Shown: positions 44,602 through 53,161, counted from the first letter of the stretch. The stretch is 64,000 bases of DNA from Bacteroidota bacterium (GCA_018266435.1 JAFEAL010000008.1:78749-142748), one strand, 5' to 3'. Numbers and translations are program-made. The notes: generated by a model not told the origin, from the letters alone.

Positions 44602-46452
44602 TTATTGGATTACACAAGCCCCTCCTGCACACGCTGCCTCGGCCTGCAAATCAGTGGTGTCATCGGGCTCAAACACTTTTGACAAATCGAGAGCGTGCAA
44701 CGCGTGCTCCATTTCATCAAATTTTTGTTGAGTAATATCTTCAAAAGGAGGTTGCTTGTAGTTGCCGTTATCATACGGCAATACGCTCAGCCCATTATAG
44801 CTGGCTTTATTTTTCCACATCCATTCACCCACTTTAGCCCATTCGTCATCTTTAATTGAAACTGTAGCTGAGACATTGTTAGCGTTGTAGCCCAGCCTGT
44901 AGCCGTTGCGCACCCATTGCTGATTGAACAATTTTATACGCTCTAACATATCCATCACATCTTCGGTGCGCAAAATACTTCCCTCAGGTGCTTTTTGAGG
45001 GATGCAAATGATGCCCTGTTTGCTGTTGAGCAGATCATCTTCTAACAATTCAGGGTGATTGATTTTTAAGTAATCGTACAGCGCCTCATTTTTGCCAATA
45101 CGCATTCTGCGCAAGTAATAATCATTATGCCAGGCATGAATGCCAGAAGAAGTGCCCAGCACCAGTGAACTGGTACCCGAGGGTTTGATGGTGGTGCAGC
45201 GGGCGGCAAATTGTATTCCGATTTGTGCCGACACTACATTATTAACATGTCGCACTTCTTCAGCGGCTTCCCTCAAATCCAGTTTGCTTACATACCCACT
45301 GGCAATACCCGTCATGCCTACGCCAATGAGGGCGTCTTGTTCTGTTGTTTTTTTCCAGACTTCACGCAGGTAGTGAAAGTCAGTGAAACCCGCCTGCAAA
45401 GTTCCCAAAAAACTGGCAGCCCTTGCCCTGCCGTTTAGTTCTTCCTGAGTCTCCACATCTGATACGTTGATTTCGCACAGGTTGCAAAACTGAAATGGGC
45501 GCAGTGCAATTTCACAGCATGGGTTGGTTCCCCAGTCGGGGTGATTGCTGAAATAGAATCCTGGCTCGCCTGCGCCCGACAGCTCTATTTTTTTCCATAG
45601 ATCAAAAAATTCCTTCTCAGTAGTTTGGTCCCGCGATAATACAGCTGAGTTATTGGCCCGGCCTCGCTGCTCATTCAGTTCCCACCAGTTGCCAAATTTG
45701 CACGTAAGCATTTCTTCGTCTTCCAGTGAAAAGAGTGAAATCATGGCAGACCTGCGAATGCCACCGGCCAATACAGCGTTGGCAATGTGGCACATGATAT
45801 CGTGGCACTCCAACGAAGTCAGTTTTTCACCATTGTTTTTTCTGTCGAGTATGGCCATGACATGTGCATGGCAAACTTTTAGAGGCTCAGGACCTGGCGC
45901 TTTTCCTCCGGCAGTTACTAAACGGGCGCCTTTGGGGCGAATGTCTGAGTAATCAAAAAGTGGAAGCGAATCGCTTTGCCCAAAGTAGGCTTTCATAATC
46001 ATTTTGATCGAATCGGCCCAGCCCTCCAAACTGTCGCCAATGAGAAAACGTCTTTTCTTTTCAGCCTTATGAATAACAGGCAAGCCGCTGACATGGTGAA
46101 GCTGCACGGAAAAGCCCACGCCAGTTCCGCCCAGCAACAAAAACATGGCTTCAGAAAATGCACGGATATCATCGATGGGGAGGTAAGCGCAATTATAAAT
46201 GCGGCTGTTATTTTTGACGATGGGTGGCCCTGCAAACTGCATGGCACGCATTGAAGGGAGTACCTTTTTTTGTAGCACCCACTGCATATTTTCTTCTATC
46301 TCATTTTCCAGATTTGGATACCGTTCTTTCATCATGGCTTCGTAGCGGCCACATATTTCCGGCCAAAGTTCTCTGCGCTCCAGTTCGGGAATGTACCGTG
46401 CATACTTCATGTAAATGACAATGTCACTAAGGATTTCTTGATTTAACTCCAT
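44602..46452 (-). CDS. nrdJ: Class II (B12-dependent) ribonucleotide reductase
   Basis: A 616-residue reductase making deoxyribonucleotides with adenosylcobalamin as radical source, so it needs no oxygen and no R2 partner. Residues matching the L. leichmannii enzyme can be located: the first redox Cys in RIYNCAYL (about residue 88), the NPCCE motif with the thiyl-radical Cys and catalytic Glu, the second redox Cys in CNLCEIN, and the C-terminal shuttle pair CAGGAC at the end. It is shorter than the 739-residue L. leichmannii form, probably in peripheral regions. It is single-cistron, with its own terminator. Cells relying on it need imported or made B12. Confidence 0.92.
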   Translation of the reverse strand: MELNQEILSDIVIYMKYARYIPELERRELWPEICGRYEAMMKERYPNLENEIEENMQWVLQKKVLPSMRAMQFAGPPIVKNNSRIYNCAYLPIDDIRAFSEAMFLLLGGTGVGFSVQLHHVSGLPVIHKAEKKRRFLIGDSLEGWADSIKMIMKAYFGQSDSLPLFDYSDIRPKGARLVTAGGKAPGPEPLKVCHAHVMAILDRKNNGEKLTSLECHDIMCHIANAVLAGGIRRSAMISLFSLEDEEMLTCKFGNWWELNEQRGRANNSAVLSRDQTTEKEFFDLWKKIELSGAGEPGFYFSNHPDWGTNPCCEIALRPFQFCNLCEINVSDVETQEELNGRARAASFLGTLQAGFTDFHYLREVWKKTTEQDALIGVGMTGIASGYVSKLDLREAAEEVRHVNNVVSAQIGIQFAARCTTIKPSGTSSLVLGTSSGIHAWHNDYYLRRMRIGKNEALYDYLKINHPELLEDDLLNSKQGIICIPQKAPEGSILRTEDVMDMLERIKLFNQQWVRNGYRLGYNANNVSATVSIKDDEWAKVGEWMWKNKASYNGLSVLPYDNGNYKQPPFEDITQQKFDEMEHALHALDLSKVFEPDDTTDLQAEAACAGGACVIQ

Positions 46453-46681
46453 ACGATTTAGTGGTTTAGGTTAAAAAATATTTATTTATAAAAATGTTGG
46501 TTAATGAATTTGTGATTCCCCACACCTTGAGAATAAACCAAGATCAAGAGCAATCTCTTAATGCCGTACCTTGATAAAACAACTCCACTAGCTCTTTGCC
46601 CGGCTTTACCGGTTGGTTTTATTGACCGAATTGTAAAATCAATGTATTTGATCTGTCTCAATGATATTCGATTTATTTCTT

Positions 46682-46689
46682 CAAACTTA
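46682..46689 (-). promoter_or_regulatory. Candidate -7 element upstream of the ribonucleotide reductase gene
   Basis: On the minus strand this reads TAAGTTTG, matching TAnnTTTG. It would give a leader of about 220 nt; no TTG is found at the right distance upstream, so support is weak. Confidence 0.3.
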
Positions 46690-46777
46690 ATAAAAGACAA
46701 TTAAGTCTTTAAATAAAAAAATACTTTTATTAGAAGTGCCTTAAAAAAACGAGTCAAAATCAAACCGATAAAATCTT

Positions 46778-46875
46778 AGGTAAGGGGGCTAACACAAACC
46801 AGTAACCGACTTTGTGAGCGGAGCGGTTTCCAACCTGGAGTCAGAAGAGGGGGATTACCTGGGTTGTTCCTCCCT
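46778..46875. other. GC-rich, possibly structured non-coding segment
   Basis: The 556-bp gap 46453-47008 has no convincing gene. Within it 46778-46875 is markedly richer in G/C than its A/T-rich flanks and can fold: AGGTAA (46778-46783) with TTACCT (46855-46860), CCAG/CTGG (46799-46802 with 46835-46838), AACCG/CGGTT (46804-46808 with 46824-46828), and an alternative CACAAA/TTTGTG (46793-46798 with 46811-46816). It does not match 6S, tmRNA, SRP or known riboswitch cores that I could recall. Strand is unclear. Confidence 0.35.
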
Positions 46876-47008
46876 GATAAAGACGCTTAAAATAGGATTT
46901 TGTGAAATGTAAGAAAGGCAATAGACGGCAATTGTTTTTTTACTATTGAGTTCAGTACCCGAAGGGTATTAAGATGACATTTAAATTTTTTGTGTAAAAA
47001 CTGAAGAC

Positions 47009-47560
47009 CTAGTGCTGTGATGGGATGATGCAGCGCTCGTTCTTGAGGATTTTTTTGGCATGTGCTACCTCCACAGCTGATTTGGCATCGTTCATTTCAT
47101 CGTGCATTTTTTCTTTGATCTTGCGTACACGCATAGCTTCAATGAACCGCTTGATGTCTTCTTCATTTTCTAAGACCAATGGAGGCACTTCCATTGGTTG
47201 GTTGTCATCACCTTTGGCCACCATGGTAAAATAACACGAGTTGGTATGTTTCATTTCGCCCGTCTTAATATTCTGTGACTCTACCCGAATGCCCACCATG
47301 AGCGAAGTGCGGCCTACATAATTAACCGAGGCCTTCAATGAAACCAGTTCGCCCACTTCTACCGGTTGTAAAAATCCTACCTTATCAACCGACACAGTTA
47401 CGCAATACGTGCCTGCGTGTTTGCTGGCACAAGCATAGGCTACTTTGTCCATCAGTGAAAGTAAAATACCTCCATGAATTTTTCCGCCAAAATTGGCGTA
47501 AGAAGGGATCATTAACTCGGTGATGGTTGTTCGAGAATATTTTACAGGGCGGGCTTCCAT
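47009..47560 (-). CDS. Hotdog-fold acyl-CoA thioesterase
   Basis: A 183-residue acyl-CoA hydrolase of the YciA/BFIT-like group, which splits acyl-CoA to free acid and CoA. The hotdog core shows ANFGGKIHGGILLSLMDKVAYACA (the G-x-x-H-G-G-x-x-L-x-x-x-D pattern, including the catalytic Asp) at about residues 24-47. A C-terminal helical tail (EDIKRFIEAMRVRKIKEK) is an extension. It is preceded on the same strand by the NRDE gene at a distance of 38 bp. Confidence 0.9.
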   Translation of the reverse strand: MEARPVKYSRTTITELMIPSYANFGGKIHGGILLSLMDKVAYACASKHAGTYCVTVSVDKVGFLQPVEVGELVSLKASVNYVGRTSLMVGIRVESQNIKTGEMKHTNSCYFTMVAKGDDNQPMEVPPLVLENEEDIKRFIEAMRVRKIKEKMHDEMNDAKSAVEVAHAKKILKNERCIIPSQH

Positions 47561-47598
47561 AACAAAATTTTAGAAAAGGTAAGAAAAGCCGATTGATT

Positions 47599-48381
47599 TT
47601 ACTTAGCCGTAAATTCAAATGATTGCTGCGTGTATTGAAAGGTCTTTAAATCGTAAACTCGTTCAACAAACTGAAAATGGTTGTCGTGGTTAACCGTAAC
47701 TAGTGTGGAACACCGCGATCCATAGTTAGGTGACTTAATAAACATGGAGGAAAGCATGCGCTCTCGTTCAAGCCCCACCCCGGTGTCGGGGAGTTGATCA
47801 TCGGGGGCTGGATGTTCATCGTGCAGGGCATCCAAAATTTTCTGCGGGTCGATTGTTTGCTCCCGGAAAAGAGTTTTAGTTTTTTCTTTTCCGATCAATA
47901 CTTTAGGCCAGGCCGTATCAAGCAACGCATTGCTCAGTCCGTGCAATCCATTACTAATTTTTTCAATTCCGTTTTTATAGTTAGATAAGTAGAATAATTC
48001 ATTTGCGTTGCCCACAATCAAGTTAAAACCGTTGTATTGATCGGCCTCTGTTTCTACCCGTTGTAAATAACTTTGCGGGGATTCATTTGACAAGAGAAAG
48101 TTTGTAACCAGATGCCCACGGGAGGGGGCTTGTGCTTTCAGGTTTTTCAAGTCGCGGTAGTTTGTTACCATCGCAATCCTTCCATTCAGTTTGACAGCCA
48201 TCCAGGTGCCACAGGTTCCGTTAGGTTTTACAGCTTCTAAATCACGCCCCCCCAAAATATCCGGATGATTTTTCCAATAAGAGGCCGACTCAGTATGGCG
48301 GGCATAAAATTCATCGCGATTAGCCGCTACAATTAGTTTGTAATTTGGATGTTGGTTTACCGCAAGAAAAATAAGGCACAT
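47599..48381 (-). CDS. NRDE family protein (TANGO2-like)
   Basis: A 260-residue protein of the NRDE/TANGO2 family, named for the NRDE motif seen here as VAANRDEFYARHT (about residues 19-31). N-terminal MCLI with an early cysteine suggests an Ntn-hydrolase-like nucleophile. Molecular function is not established; the eukaryotic relative is linked to heme or lipid handling. Minus-strand, followed by the thioesterase gene. Confidence 0.9.
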   Translation of the reverse strand: MCLIFLAVNQHPNYKLIVAANRDEFYARHTESASYWKNHPDILGGRDLEAVKPNGTCGTWMAVKLNGRIAMVTNYRDLKNLKAQAPSRGHLVTNFLLSNESPQSYLQRVETEADQYNGFNLIVGNANELFYLSNYKNGIEKISNGLHGLSNALLDTAWPKVLIGKEKTKTLFREQTIDPQKILDALHDEHPAPDDQLPDTGVGLERERMLSSMFIKSPNYGSRCSTLVTVNHDNHFQFVERVYDLKTFQYTQQSFEFTAK

Positions 48382-48477
48382 TGCTACGCACGTTTGAGTG
48401 GGAGGTAACTTAAATAAGCAATTAGTTTTTTTTTAATTTCAATAACCGGGTTGCTTGCCTTACCGAGTAACTCTAAA

Positions 48478-48942
48478 CTAAGATAACATTTTCACTACCG
48501 TGAGCGCTGCCTCTTCACCTTTGTTGCCAAACTTTCCACCGGCACGCTCAAGGGCTTGCTTTTTGTTAAGTGTAGTTAACACGCCAAAAGCAACAGGTTT
48601 GTTAAATTTTAAATTCACTTTCATAATGCCATAAGCCACCGCCTGGCAGATGTAATCGAAATGTGGCGTGTCACCCTGAATAACACAGCCGAGACAAATT
48701 ACAGCATCGATATTTTTTTGTTCAGCCAATTGTTGAGCAGCCAACGGCAACTCAAAACTTCCGGGCACATTGTGGCGAAGAATGTGAGATTTTTTTGCAC
48801 CCATCTCTAATAGGGCCTGATACGCACCATCAAATAACGGTTCGGTGATGTCGTCATTCCATTCAGCTACCACAATACCAAAGCGTTTGTTTTTGATGTT
48901 TACGTTGGTTTTTCCAGTCACGGATTTCAAAATCCCAGCCAT
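48478..48942 (-). CDS. ribH: 6,7-dimethyl-8-ribityllumazine synthase
   Basis: A 154-residue riboflavin-pathway enzyme condensing the ribityl-diamine with dihydroxybutanone phosphate. Family marks: VAEWNDDITEPLFDGA near residue 28, VPGSFELPLAAQQL (about 64-77), GCVIQGDTPHFDYIC (about 93-107, with the catalytic His), and FGVLTTLN with the C-terminal KGEEAA. It forms 60-mer or pentamer shells in other bacteria. It sits between the TPR protein and the NRDE gene on the minus strand. Confidence 0.97.
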   Translation of the reverse strand: MAGILKSVTGKTNVNIKNKRFGIVVAEWNDDITEPLFDGAYQALLEMGAKKSHILRHNVPGSFELPLAAQQLAEQKNIDAVICLGCVIQGDTPHFDYICQAVAYGIMKVNLKFNKPVAFGVLTTLNKKQALERAGGKFGNKGEEAALTVVKMLS

Positions 48943-49005
48943 ACTTTTTCGGTTAAATAAAAAAGGGATAGCGAACTACCCCCTTTCAAATATGAGAAAT
49001 AACTT

Positions 49006-49692
49006 TTACGAATTGGTTTCTAACCGGGCTTTATATTTTTTGGCACTCTGCACTTCGCTGCTCTCCCAGAATTTTTCAATAATTTTTTGGTAAGCTTCTA
49101 TGGCTTTTTCTTTTTGATTCAGCTTTTCGTAAGCCAGTCCGGCTTTCAGTAAATAAGTGGGTGTGAACTCTTTAGTGGGTTTATAGCCTGAGGCTTTGTT
49201 ATACCATTTTGATGCGTTTTCGAAATCTTTTTGCTCCATGTAAGCATCGCCTATTAAACAGTAGGCGCGAGGTTGAACGAGCAAGTCATTGGCTTTGTAA
49301 TCTTCCAGGTAATAAATAGCCAGCGGAAACTTTCCTTGTTTTAAATGGATGACACCGGCATAATAGCTTGCTAAATTACCGGCTGGTGTACGGCCAAATT
49401 CTTCAATAATCTGTTTAAAACCGAGGTTATTTCCATCGCCATTAAAGGCCAGGTTCAGGCTATCGGCCTCAAAGTAGCGCACGGCTTGAAACATTTCTTT
49501 TTGCGCTTCGGCTTCTTGGCTATCGATGTAATAGTTCCAGCCAAAGTATCCCCCGACAATTAGTACAATAACAGCCACAACCCCGATGATTATTTTAGGA
49601 TTACTCTCTGCCCAATGTTCAATGCCTTCTATTTTTTCCTGGATTATTTCGGCATTTTCCAGCAAATCTTTTTTTTCTTCCTTTTTAGCCAT
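49006..49692 (-). CDS. TPR membrane-anchored protein (YfgM-like)
   Basis: A 228-residue protein with one N-terminal membrane helix (about 33-52, PKIIIGVVAVIVLIVGGYFGWNYY) and a run of TPR-like repeats behind it (KFPLAIYYLEDYKAND, DFENASKWYNKASGYKPT, KEKAIEAYQKIIEKFW). This layout resembles YfgM, a periplasmic chaperone helper at the Sec translocon. A good promoter precedes it (49734-49763). Confidence 0.78.
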   Translation of the reverse strand: MAKKEEKKDLLENAEIIQEKIEGIEHWAESNPKIIIGVVAVIVLIVGGYFGWNYYIDSQEAEAQKEMFQAVRYFEADSLNLAFNGDGNNLGFKQIIEEFGRTPAGNLASYYAGVIHLKQGKFPLAIYYLEDYKANDLLVQPRAYCLIGDAYMEQKDFENASKWYNKASGYKPTKEFTPTYLLKAGLAYEKLNQKEKAIEAYQKIIEKFWESSEVQSAKKYKARLETNS

Positions 49693-49733
49693 GTCAATTA
49701 AAAATTAACCCCCGATTTCTTTGATTAGGGCTG

Positions 49734-49763
49734 CAAAACTAAGAATTCTATTGTTTAAACAAA
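49734..49763 (-). promoter_or_regulatory. Promoter of the TPR protein gene
   Basis: On the minus strand: TTTG (49760-49763), 18-bp spacer, TAGTTTTG (49734-49741) continuing into CAGCCCT. Matches TTTG-N18-TAnnTTTG. The TTTTGCAGCCCT start resembles the TTTGCAGTCCTTTT start of the tRNA-Trp and rplK promoters. Confidence 0.65.
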
Positions 49764-49766
49764 AAG

Positions 49767-50792
49767 TTAGTCAATCGTGAAAGGATAGTCCTTCTGCTCG
49801 TAGATATCATGCAGGGCTTCAGCCGGGTCAGGATATTTTGATTCTTCGGCAAACTTGACACTCTCTTCCACTTGCGCATTTACTTTTTGTTCAATGGCTT
49901 CGAGGTCTTTTTCAGATGCTATCTTTTTGTCGAGGATGGTTTTGCGCACTTGCTCAATGGGGTCACGGTGTTTGTATTCTTCCACCTCTTCTTTGGTGCG
50001 GTATTTTTGGGGGTCGCTCATGGAGTGCCCTTTGTAGCGGTAGGTTCTGAATTCCAACAACGTTGGGCCTTCGCCTGCACGGGCACGAACGGCAGCGCGG
50101 GCTACAGCCTCATGAACAGCCTCTACGTTCATGGCATCCACAGGCTCGGCAGGCATATCGTATGAACCGGCCAAGGTATAGAGGTCAGTTACATTAGATG
50201 TGCGCTTTACGGAAGTACCCATGGCATAGCCATTATTTTCAATCACAAAAATCACCGGTATTTTCCATAGCATAGAAAGGTTGAGTGCTTCGTGGAATGC
50301 CCCCTGGCGCACCGCTCCATCACCCATGTAGCAGATGCAGAGATTGCCGGTTTTATTATATTTTTCAGCAAAGCCAATTCCTGCCCCGAGGGGAATTTGC
50401 CCGCCCACAATTCCGTGTCCTCCAAAGAAATGGTGTTCTTTATCAAAGATGTGCATTGAGCCGCCTTTGCCCCTGCTCACGCCCGTCTCTTTGCCAAATA
50501 ATTCAGCCATTACAGCATTGGCGCTTGTGCCCAGTGCCAACGGATGGGCATGGTCACGATAGGCTGTAATGTATTTATCTCCTTTAGTCAAGGCCGAAAC
50601 CGCACCGGCCGCACAAGCTTCTTGCCCGATGTATAAATGGCAGAAGCCACGGATCTTTTGCATGCCGTACAGTTGCCCCGCTTTTTCTTCAAACTTGCGC
50701 ATGAGCAACATGCTCTCAAACCAAAACAAATATGTTTCTTTTGAGAATTCTGTTTTAGAGGTTTTCGGTTTTGCTTGGGCAGTGGCAGCCAT
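49767..50792 (-). CDS. pdhA: Pyruvate dehydrogenase E1 component, alpha subunit
   Basis: A 341-residue thiamine-diphosphate-dependent subunit which, with the beta subunit, decarboxylates pyruvate and passes the acetyl group to lipoamide on E2. Visible marks are KIRGFCHLYIGQEA, the thiamine-binding GGHGIVGGQIPLGAG, and GDGAVRQGAFHEALNLS (the GDG-x(n)-NN motif; IENNGYAMGTS). Length agrees with PdhA rather than the single-chain E1. The beta subunit gene is not nearby. Promoter at 50821-50852 is shared back-to-back with recF. Confidence 0.96.
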   Translation of the reverse strand: MAATAQAKPKTSKTEFSKETYLFWFESMLLMRKFEEKAGQLYGMQKIRGFCHLYIGQEACAAGAVSALTKGDKYITAYRDHAHPLALGTSANAVMAELFGKETGVSRGKGGSMHIFDKEHHFFGGHGIVGGQIPLGAGIGFAEKYNKTGNLCICYMGDGAVRQGAFHEALNLSMLWKIPVIFVIENNGYAMGTSVKRTSNVTDLYTLAGSYDMPAEPVDAMNVEAVHEAVARAAVRARAGEGPTLLEFRTYRYKGHSMSDPQKYRTKEEVEEYKHRDPIEQVRKTILDKKIASEKDLEAIEQKVNAQVEESVKFAEESKYPDPAEALHDIYEQKDYPFTID

Positions 50793-50820
50793 AAGTATTA
50801 CTTTTGAATTTTATGAACTG

Positions 50821-50852
50821 CGAAAATAGCGTATGATGAGGCAACTGCCAAA
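50821..50852 (-). promoter_or_regulatory. Candidate promoter of pdhA
   Basis: Minus strand: TTTG (50849-50852), 20-bp spacer, TATTTTCG (50821-50828), one mismatch from TAnnTTTG, 28 bp upstream of the ATG at 50792. Confidence 0.5.
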
Positions 50853-50890
50853 CCATCGTACGTGAGTGTTGAAAAAACTGATACAAGCCC

Positions 50891-51988
50891 GTGTTTCTTG
50901 AACGACTGACTCTTTTCAATTTTAAAAATTATGCGGAGGCCAATTTACACTTCGATCAGTCAATTTATTGCTTTTTAGGCAATAACGGCAGTGGTAAAAC
51001 CAATTTGCTGGATGCCATGCATTACCTGTCAATGACCAAAAGCTCGATCAATCCATCGGATGCTCAAAATATCAGGTTGGGTGAAAAGCAGTTCATAGTT
51101 AAAGGCGAATTTGTTGTGGGTAGTAAAAAACAAGAAGTGGTTTGTTCGTACCAGGCCGGTCAAAAAAAAATTGTTCTTGAGGATGGACGAGACAGTACAA
51201 AGTTTTCAGAGCATATAGGGAAATATCCGGTGGTGATGATCGCCCCACAGGATATTGAATTGATTTGGGATGGAAGTGAAATCAGAAGAAAGTTTTTTGA
51301 CAGCTTGATTTCGCAGGTTGATCGCGTCTATCTTGAAAATTTGATCGTTTATACCACACACCTCAGACAACGCAACAGTGCACTTAAGTTATTTGCACAA
51401 AACGGCAGAGTCGATGAAGATTTACTTTTCAGCTACGATCAAAAAATTATCCCGTCAGGGGAACTGATTCATCAGCGAAGAAAAGATTTTCTAAAAGGAT
51501 TTCTGGGTGCATTCAAGCAACACTATCAAAACCTGAGCGATTCAAATGAAGATGCCTACATTAACTACCAGTCTGATCTGGATCAAAACGATCTGGCTGA
51601 TATTCTGACAAAAAACCGTGAACGCGATTGGCTCGCCCAACGTACCCATGCTGGTATTCATCGCGATGACTTTTTATTTTTACTCAACAATCAGGAAGTA
51701 AAAAAATTCGGTTCACAAGGACAGCAAAAATCATTTTTGATAGCCCTGAAATTGGCCGAGTTTCAAGCAATTACCGAAAAGAAAAAATTTAAGCCGTTGC
51801 TGCTGCTTGATGATATTTTTGATAAACTGGATGATATCCGTATTCAAAAAATCTTGCAATTAATTTCTAATGGAACATTTGGACAATTATTTATTACCGA
51901 TGCCAGGCCCGGCCGCTGTGAAGAAGTATTGACCCAAGCACAACTAAAAACTGGCATGGTGAAAATTGAAAATGGTAAGTTTGTATAA
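50891..51988 (+). CDS. recF: DNA replication and repair protein RecF
   Basis: A 365-residue SMC-like ATPase that helps load RecA at gaps. Walker A is FLGNNGSGKTNLLDAMHYL at about 31-49; the signature motif FGSQGQQKSF is near residue 277; Walker B LLLLDDIFDKLD is near 305. The start is GTG at 50891, giving the typical MFLERLTLFNFKNY. DnaA and DnaN are not adjacent, so this is not an oriC context. It is followed 8 bp later by DUF721. Confidence 0.97.
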   Translation: MFLERLTLFNFKNYAEANLHFDQSIYCFLGNNGSGKTNLLDAMHYLSMTKSSINPSDAQNIRLGEKQFIVKGEFVVGSKKQEVVCSYQAGQKKIVLEDGRDSTKFSEHIGKYPVVMIAPQDIELIWDGSEIRRKFFDSLISQVDRVYLENLIVYTTHLRQRNSALKLFAQNGRVDEDLLFSYDQKIIPSGELIHQRRKDFLKGFLGAFKQHYQNLSDSNEDAYINYQSDLDQNDLADILTKNRERDWLAQRTHAGIHRDDFLFLLNNQEVKKFGSQGQQKSFLIALKLAEFQAITEKKKFKPLLLLDDIFDKLDDIRIQKILQLISNGTFGQLFITDARPGRCEEVLTQAQLKTGMVKIENGKFV

Positions 51989-51996
51989 ATTTTAGA

Positions 51997-52293
51997 ATGC
52001 CTTCTAATCCCCACGATATTCAACACATAGGCGATGCCATCCAGCAGCTGCTGAAAGAATATCACCTGAAGCCCAAGTTTGATGAAGCCTGTGTAATCGC
52101 TTCGTGGGAAAAAATTGTGGGCAAACCAGTAGCGCGCCACACCAAAAATATTTATGTACGTAACAAGGTGCTTTTCATAGAATTGGATTCACCTACCCTG
52201 AAGAGCGACCTCAGTTTTCACAAAAATCAATTGCTGAATAGGTTGGAAAATGAATTTGGGAAAAACGTATTAAAAGAGATTGTCTTGATGTAG
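51997..52293 (+). CDS. DUF721 domain protein
   Basis: A 98-residue protein of the DUF721 (DciA-like) family, related to replicative helicase loading factors. Family pattern: AWEKIVGKPVARHTKNIYV-like segment here CVIASWEKIVGKPVARHT at about 26-43, with a beta strand VLFIELDSPTLKSDL. It follows recF by 8 bp, the common recF-DUF721 arrangement in this phylum. A role in helicase loading is inferred from relatives. Confidence 0.88.
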   Translation: MPSNPHDIQHIGDAIQQLLKEYHLKPKFDEACVIASWEKIVGKPVARHTKNIYVRNKVLFIELDSPTLKSDLSFHKNQLLNRLENEFGKNVLKEIVLM

Positions 52294-52394
52294 CAACACG
52301 GTTTAATCAGCAGTTGGCAGATTGCCGCAGTTGATAAAATACCTACCGGTTGCCTGGGGGTACGGCATACAGGTCACTTTTCTTTTCAGGGTCG

Positions 52395-52425
52395 TTTGCC
52401 GATCCCAAAAAACCGTATAATTTTG
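52395..52425 (+). promoter_or_regulatory. Promoter of the tRNA-Tyr/Gly/Thr-tuf cluster
   Basis: TTTG (52395-52398), 19-bp spacer, TAATTTTG (52418-52425): exact match to TTTG-N19-TAnnTTTG. About 73 bp before the first tRNA. Confidence 0.7.
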
Positions 52426-52498
52426 CACTCCCGTTTTTGGGAATTAGCAGAAATGCCTTTCAAAAAACAGGAATAGTTCTCAGAACAGATTGAATCAG

Positions 52499-52581
52499 GG
52501 GGAGATACTCAAGCGGCCAACGAGGACAGACTGTAAATCTGTTGACTTATGTCTTCACAGGTTCGAATCCTGTTCTCCCCA
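52499..52581 (+). tRNA. tRNA-Tyr (anticodon GTA)
   Basis: Acceptor GGGGAGA (52499-52505) pairs with TCTCCCC (52574-52580). Anticodon GTA is at 52533-52535. There is a long variable arm, as in bacterial tRNA-Tyr, and a standard T-arm with GTTCGAATC. The 3' CCA is not fully encoded (ACA follows). Confidence 0.95.
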
Positions 52582-52589
52582 CATATTCT

Positions 52590-52619
52590 ATTCGAAATTT
52601 CAAATTTGAAATTTCGAAT
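52590..52619. repeat. 30-bp perfect palindrome between two tRNA genes
   Basis: Fifteen bases starting ATTCGAAATTTC are followed directly by their exact reverse complement, with no loop. It lies between tRNA-Tyr and tRNA-Gly in the same transcript and belongs to the A/T-rich word-like filler seen in other spacers. Confidence 0.9.
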
Positions 52620-52624
52620 TAAAA

Positions 52625-52700
52625 AGCGGGAGTAGCTCAGTTGGTAGAGCGATAGCCTTCCAAGCTATAGGTCGCGAGTTCGAACCTCGTTTCCCGCTCC
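52625..52700 (+). tRNA. tRNA-Gly (anticodon TCC)
   Basis: Acceptor GCGGGAG (52625-52631) pairs with TTCCCGC (52690-52696) with one G-T pair. Anticodon TCC is at 52658-52660. T-arm GTTCGAAC is intact and CCA is encoded at 52698-52700. Confidence 0.95.
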
Positions 52701-52779
52701 AATTGTTCGTTGTTAGTTATTCGTTGTTCGATAATTGCGAATAACGCATATCGGGCAACCAACAACGGTTTTTTTAAAA

Positions 52780-52851
<72 letters not shown>

Positions 52852-52974
52852 CTACCTGAAAGTTAAAGATTCCAGATTCAACAATTTAAGATTGAATTTG
52901 GCTCTTATAAAAAGATAATTTGGCTGAAGAGTCAATTTTTTTGAATTTGAAATTTTGAATGAAATCCAAGTCAC

Positions 52975-53100
52975 CGATGGGTAGCGACCATCACTTCAAG
53001 GTGAACGAAGATCTCAGCCCCGGTTTGGATCGGGATCGAATAACCCTTATTCGACAGGCTTAACATGTTTAGGGTGTAGCTTCTCAGGCGGAGAAGTTTT
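52975..53100 (+). promoter_or_regulatory. Structured 5' leader of tuf
   Basis: The 309-bp gap between tRNA-Thr and tuf holds several hairpins: TCGAATAA/TTATTCGA (53036-53043 with 53047-53054, loop CCC), CTTCTC/GAGAAG (53080-53085 with 53091-53096) followed by TTTT, plus weaker CACTT/AGGTG and CCCG/CGGG pairs upstream. The last one resembles an attenuator. No known riboswitch core was recognised. Confidence 0.5.
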
Positions 53101-53161
53101 GTAAATAGTAACTTATTTTAATCAATTTATACACTTTAAACTTTAACTGGAATTTTCAAAC

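Noticed and set aside
46482..46700. 72-codon minus-strand ORF before nrdJ
   Set aside because: It starts with TTG, has no recognisable domain and covers the likely nrdJ leader; treated as chance.
46778..46875. Possible 6S RNA, tmRNA, SRP RNA, or riboswitch at the G/C-rich island
   Set aside because: None of the core motifs I know (SRP tetraloop region, tmRNA ends, B12, SAM, TPP, c-di-GMP cores) is present, so only a generic structured-element note is kept.
52979..53046. tRNA-like ends (GGGT...ACCC) in the tuf leader
   Set aside because: No D-arm, anticodon stem or T-arm could be fitted, so it is not a tRNA or tRNA remnant that I can support.
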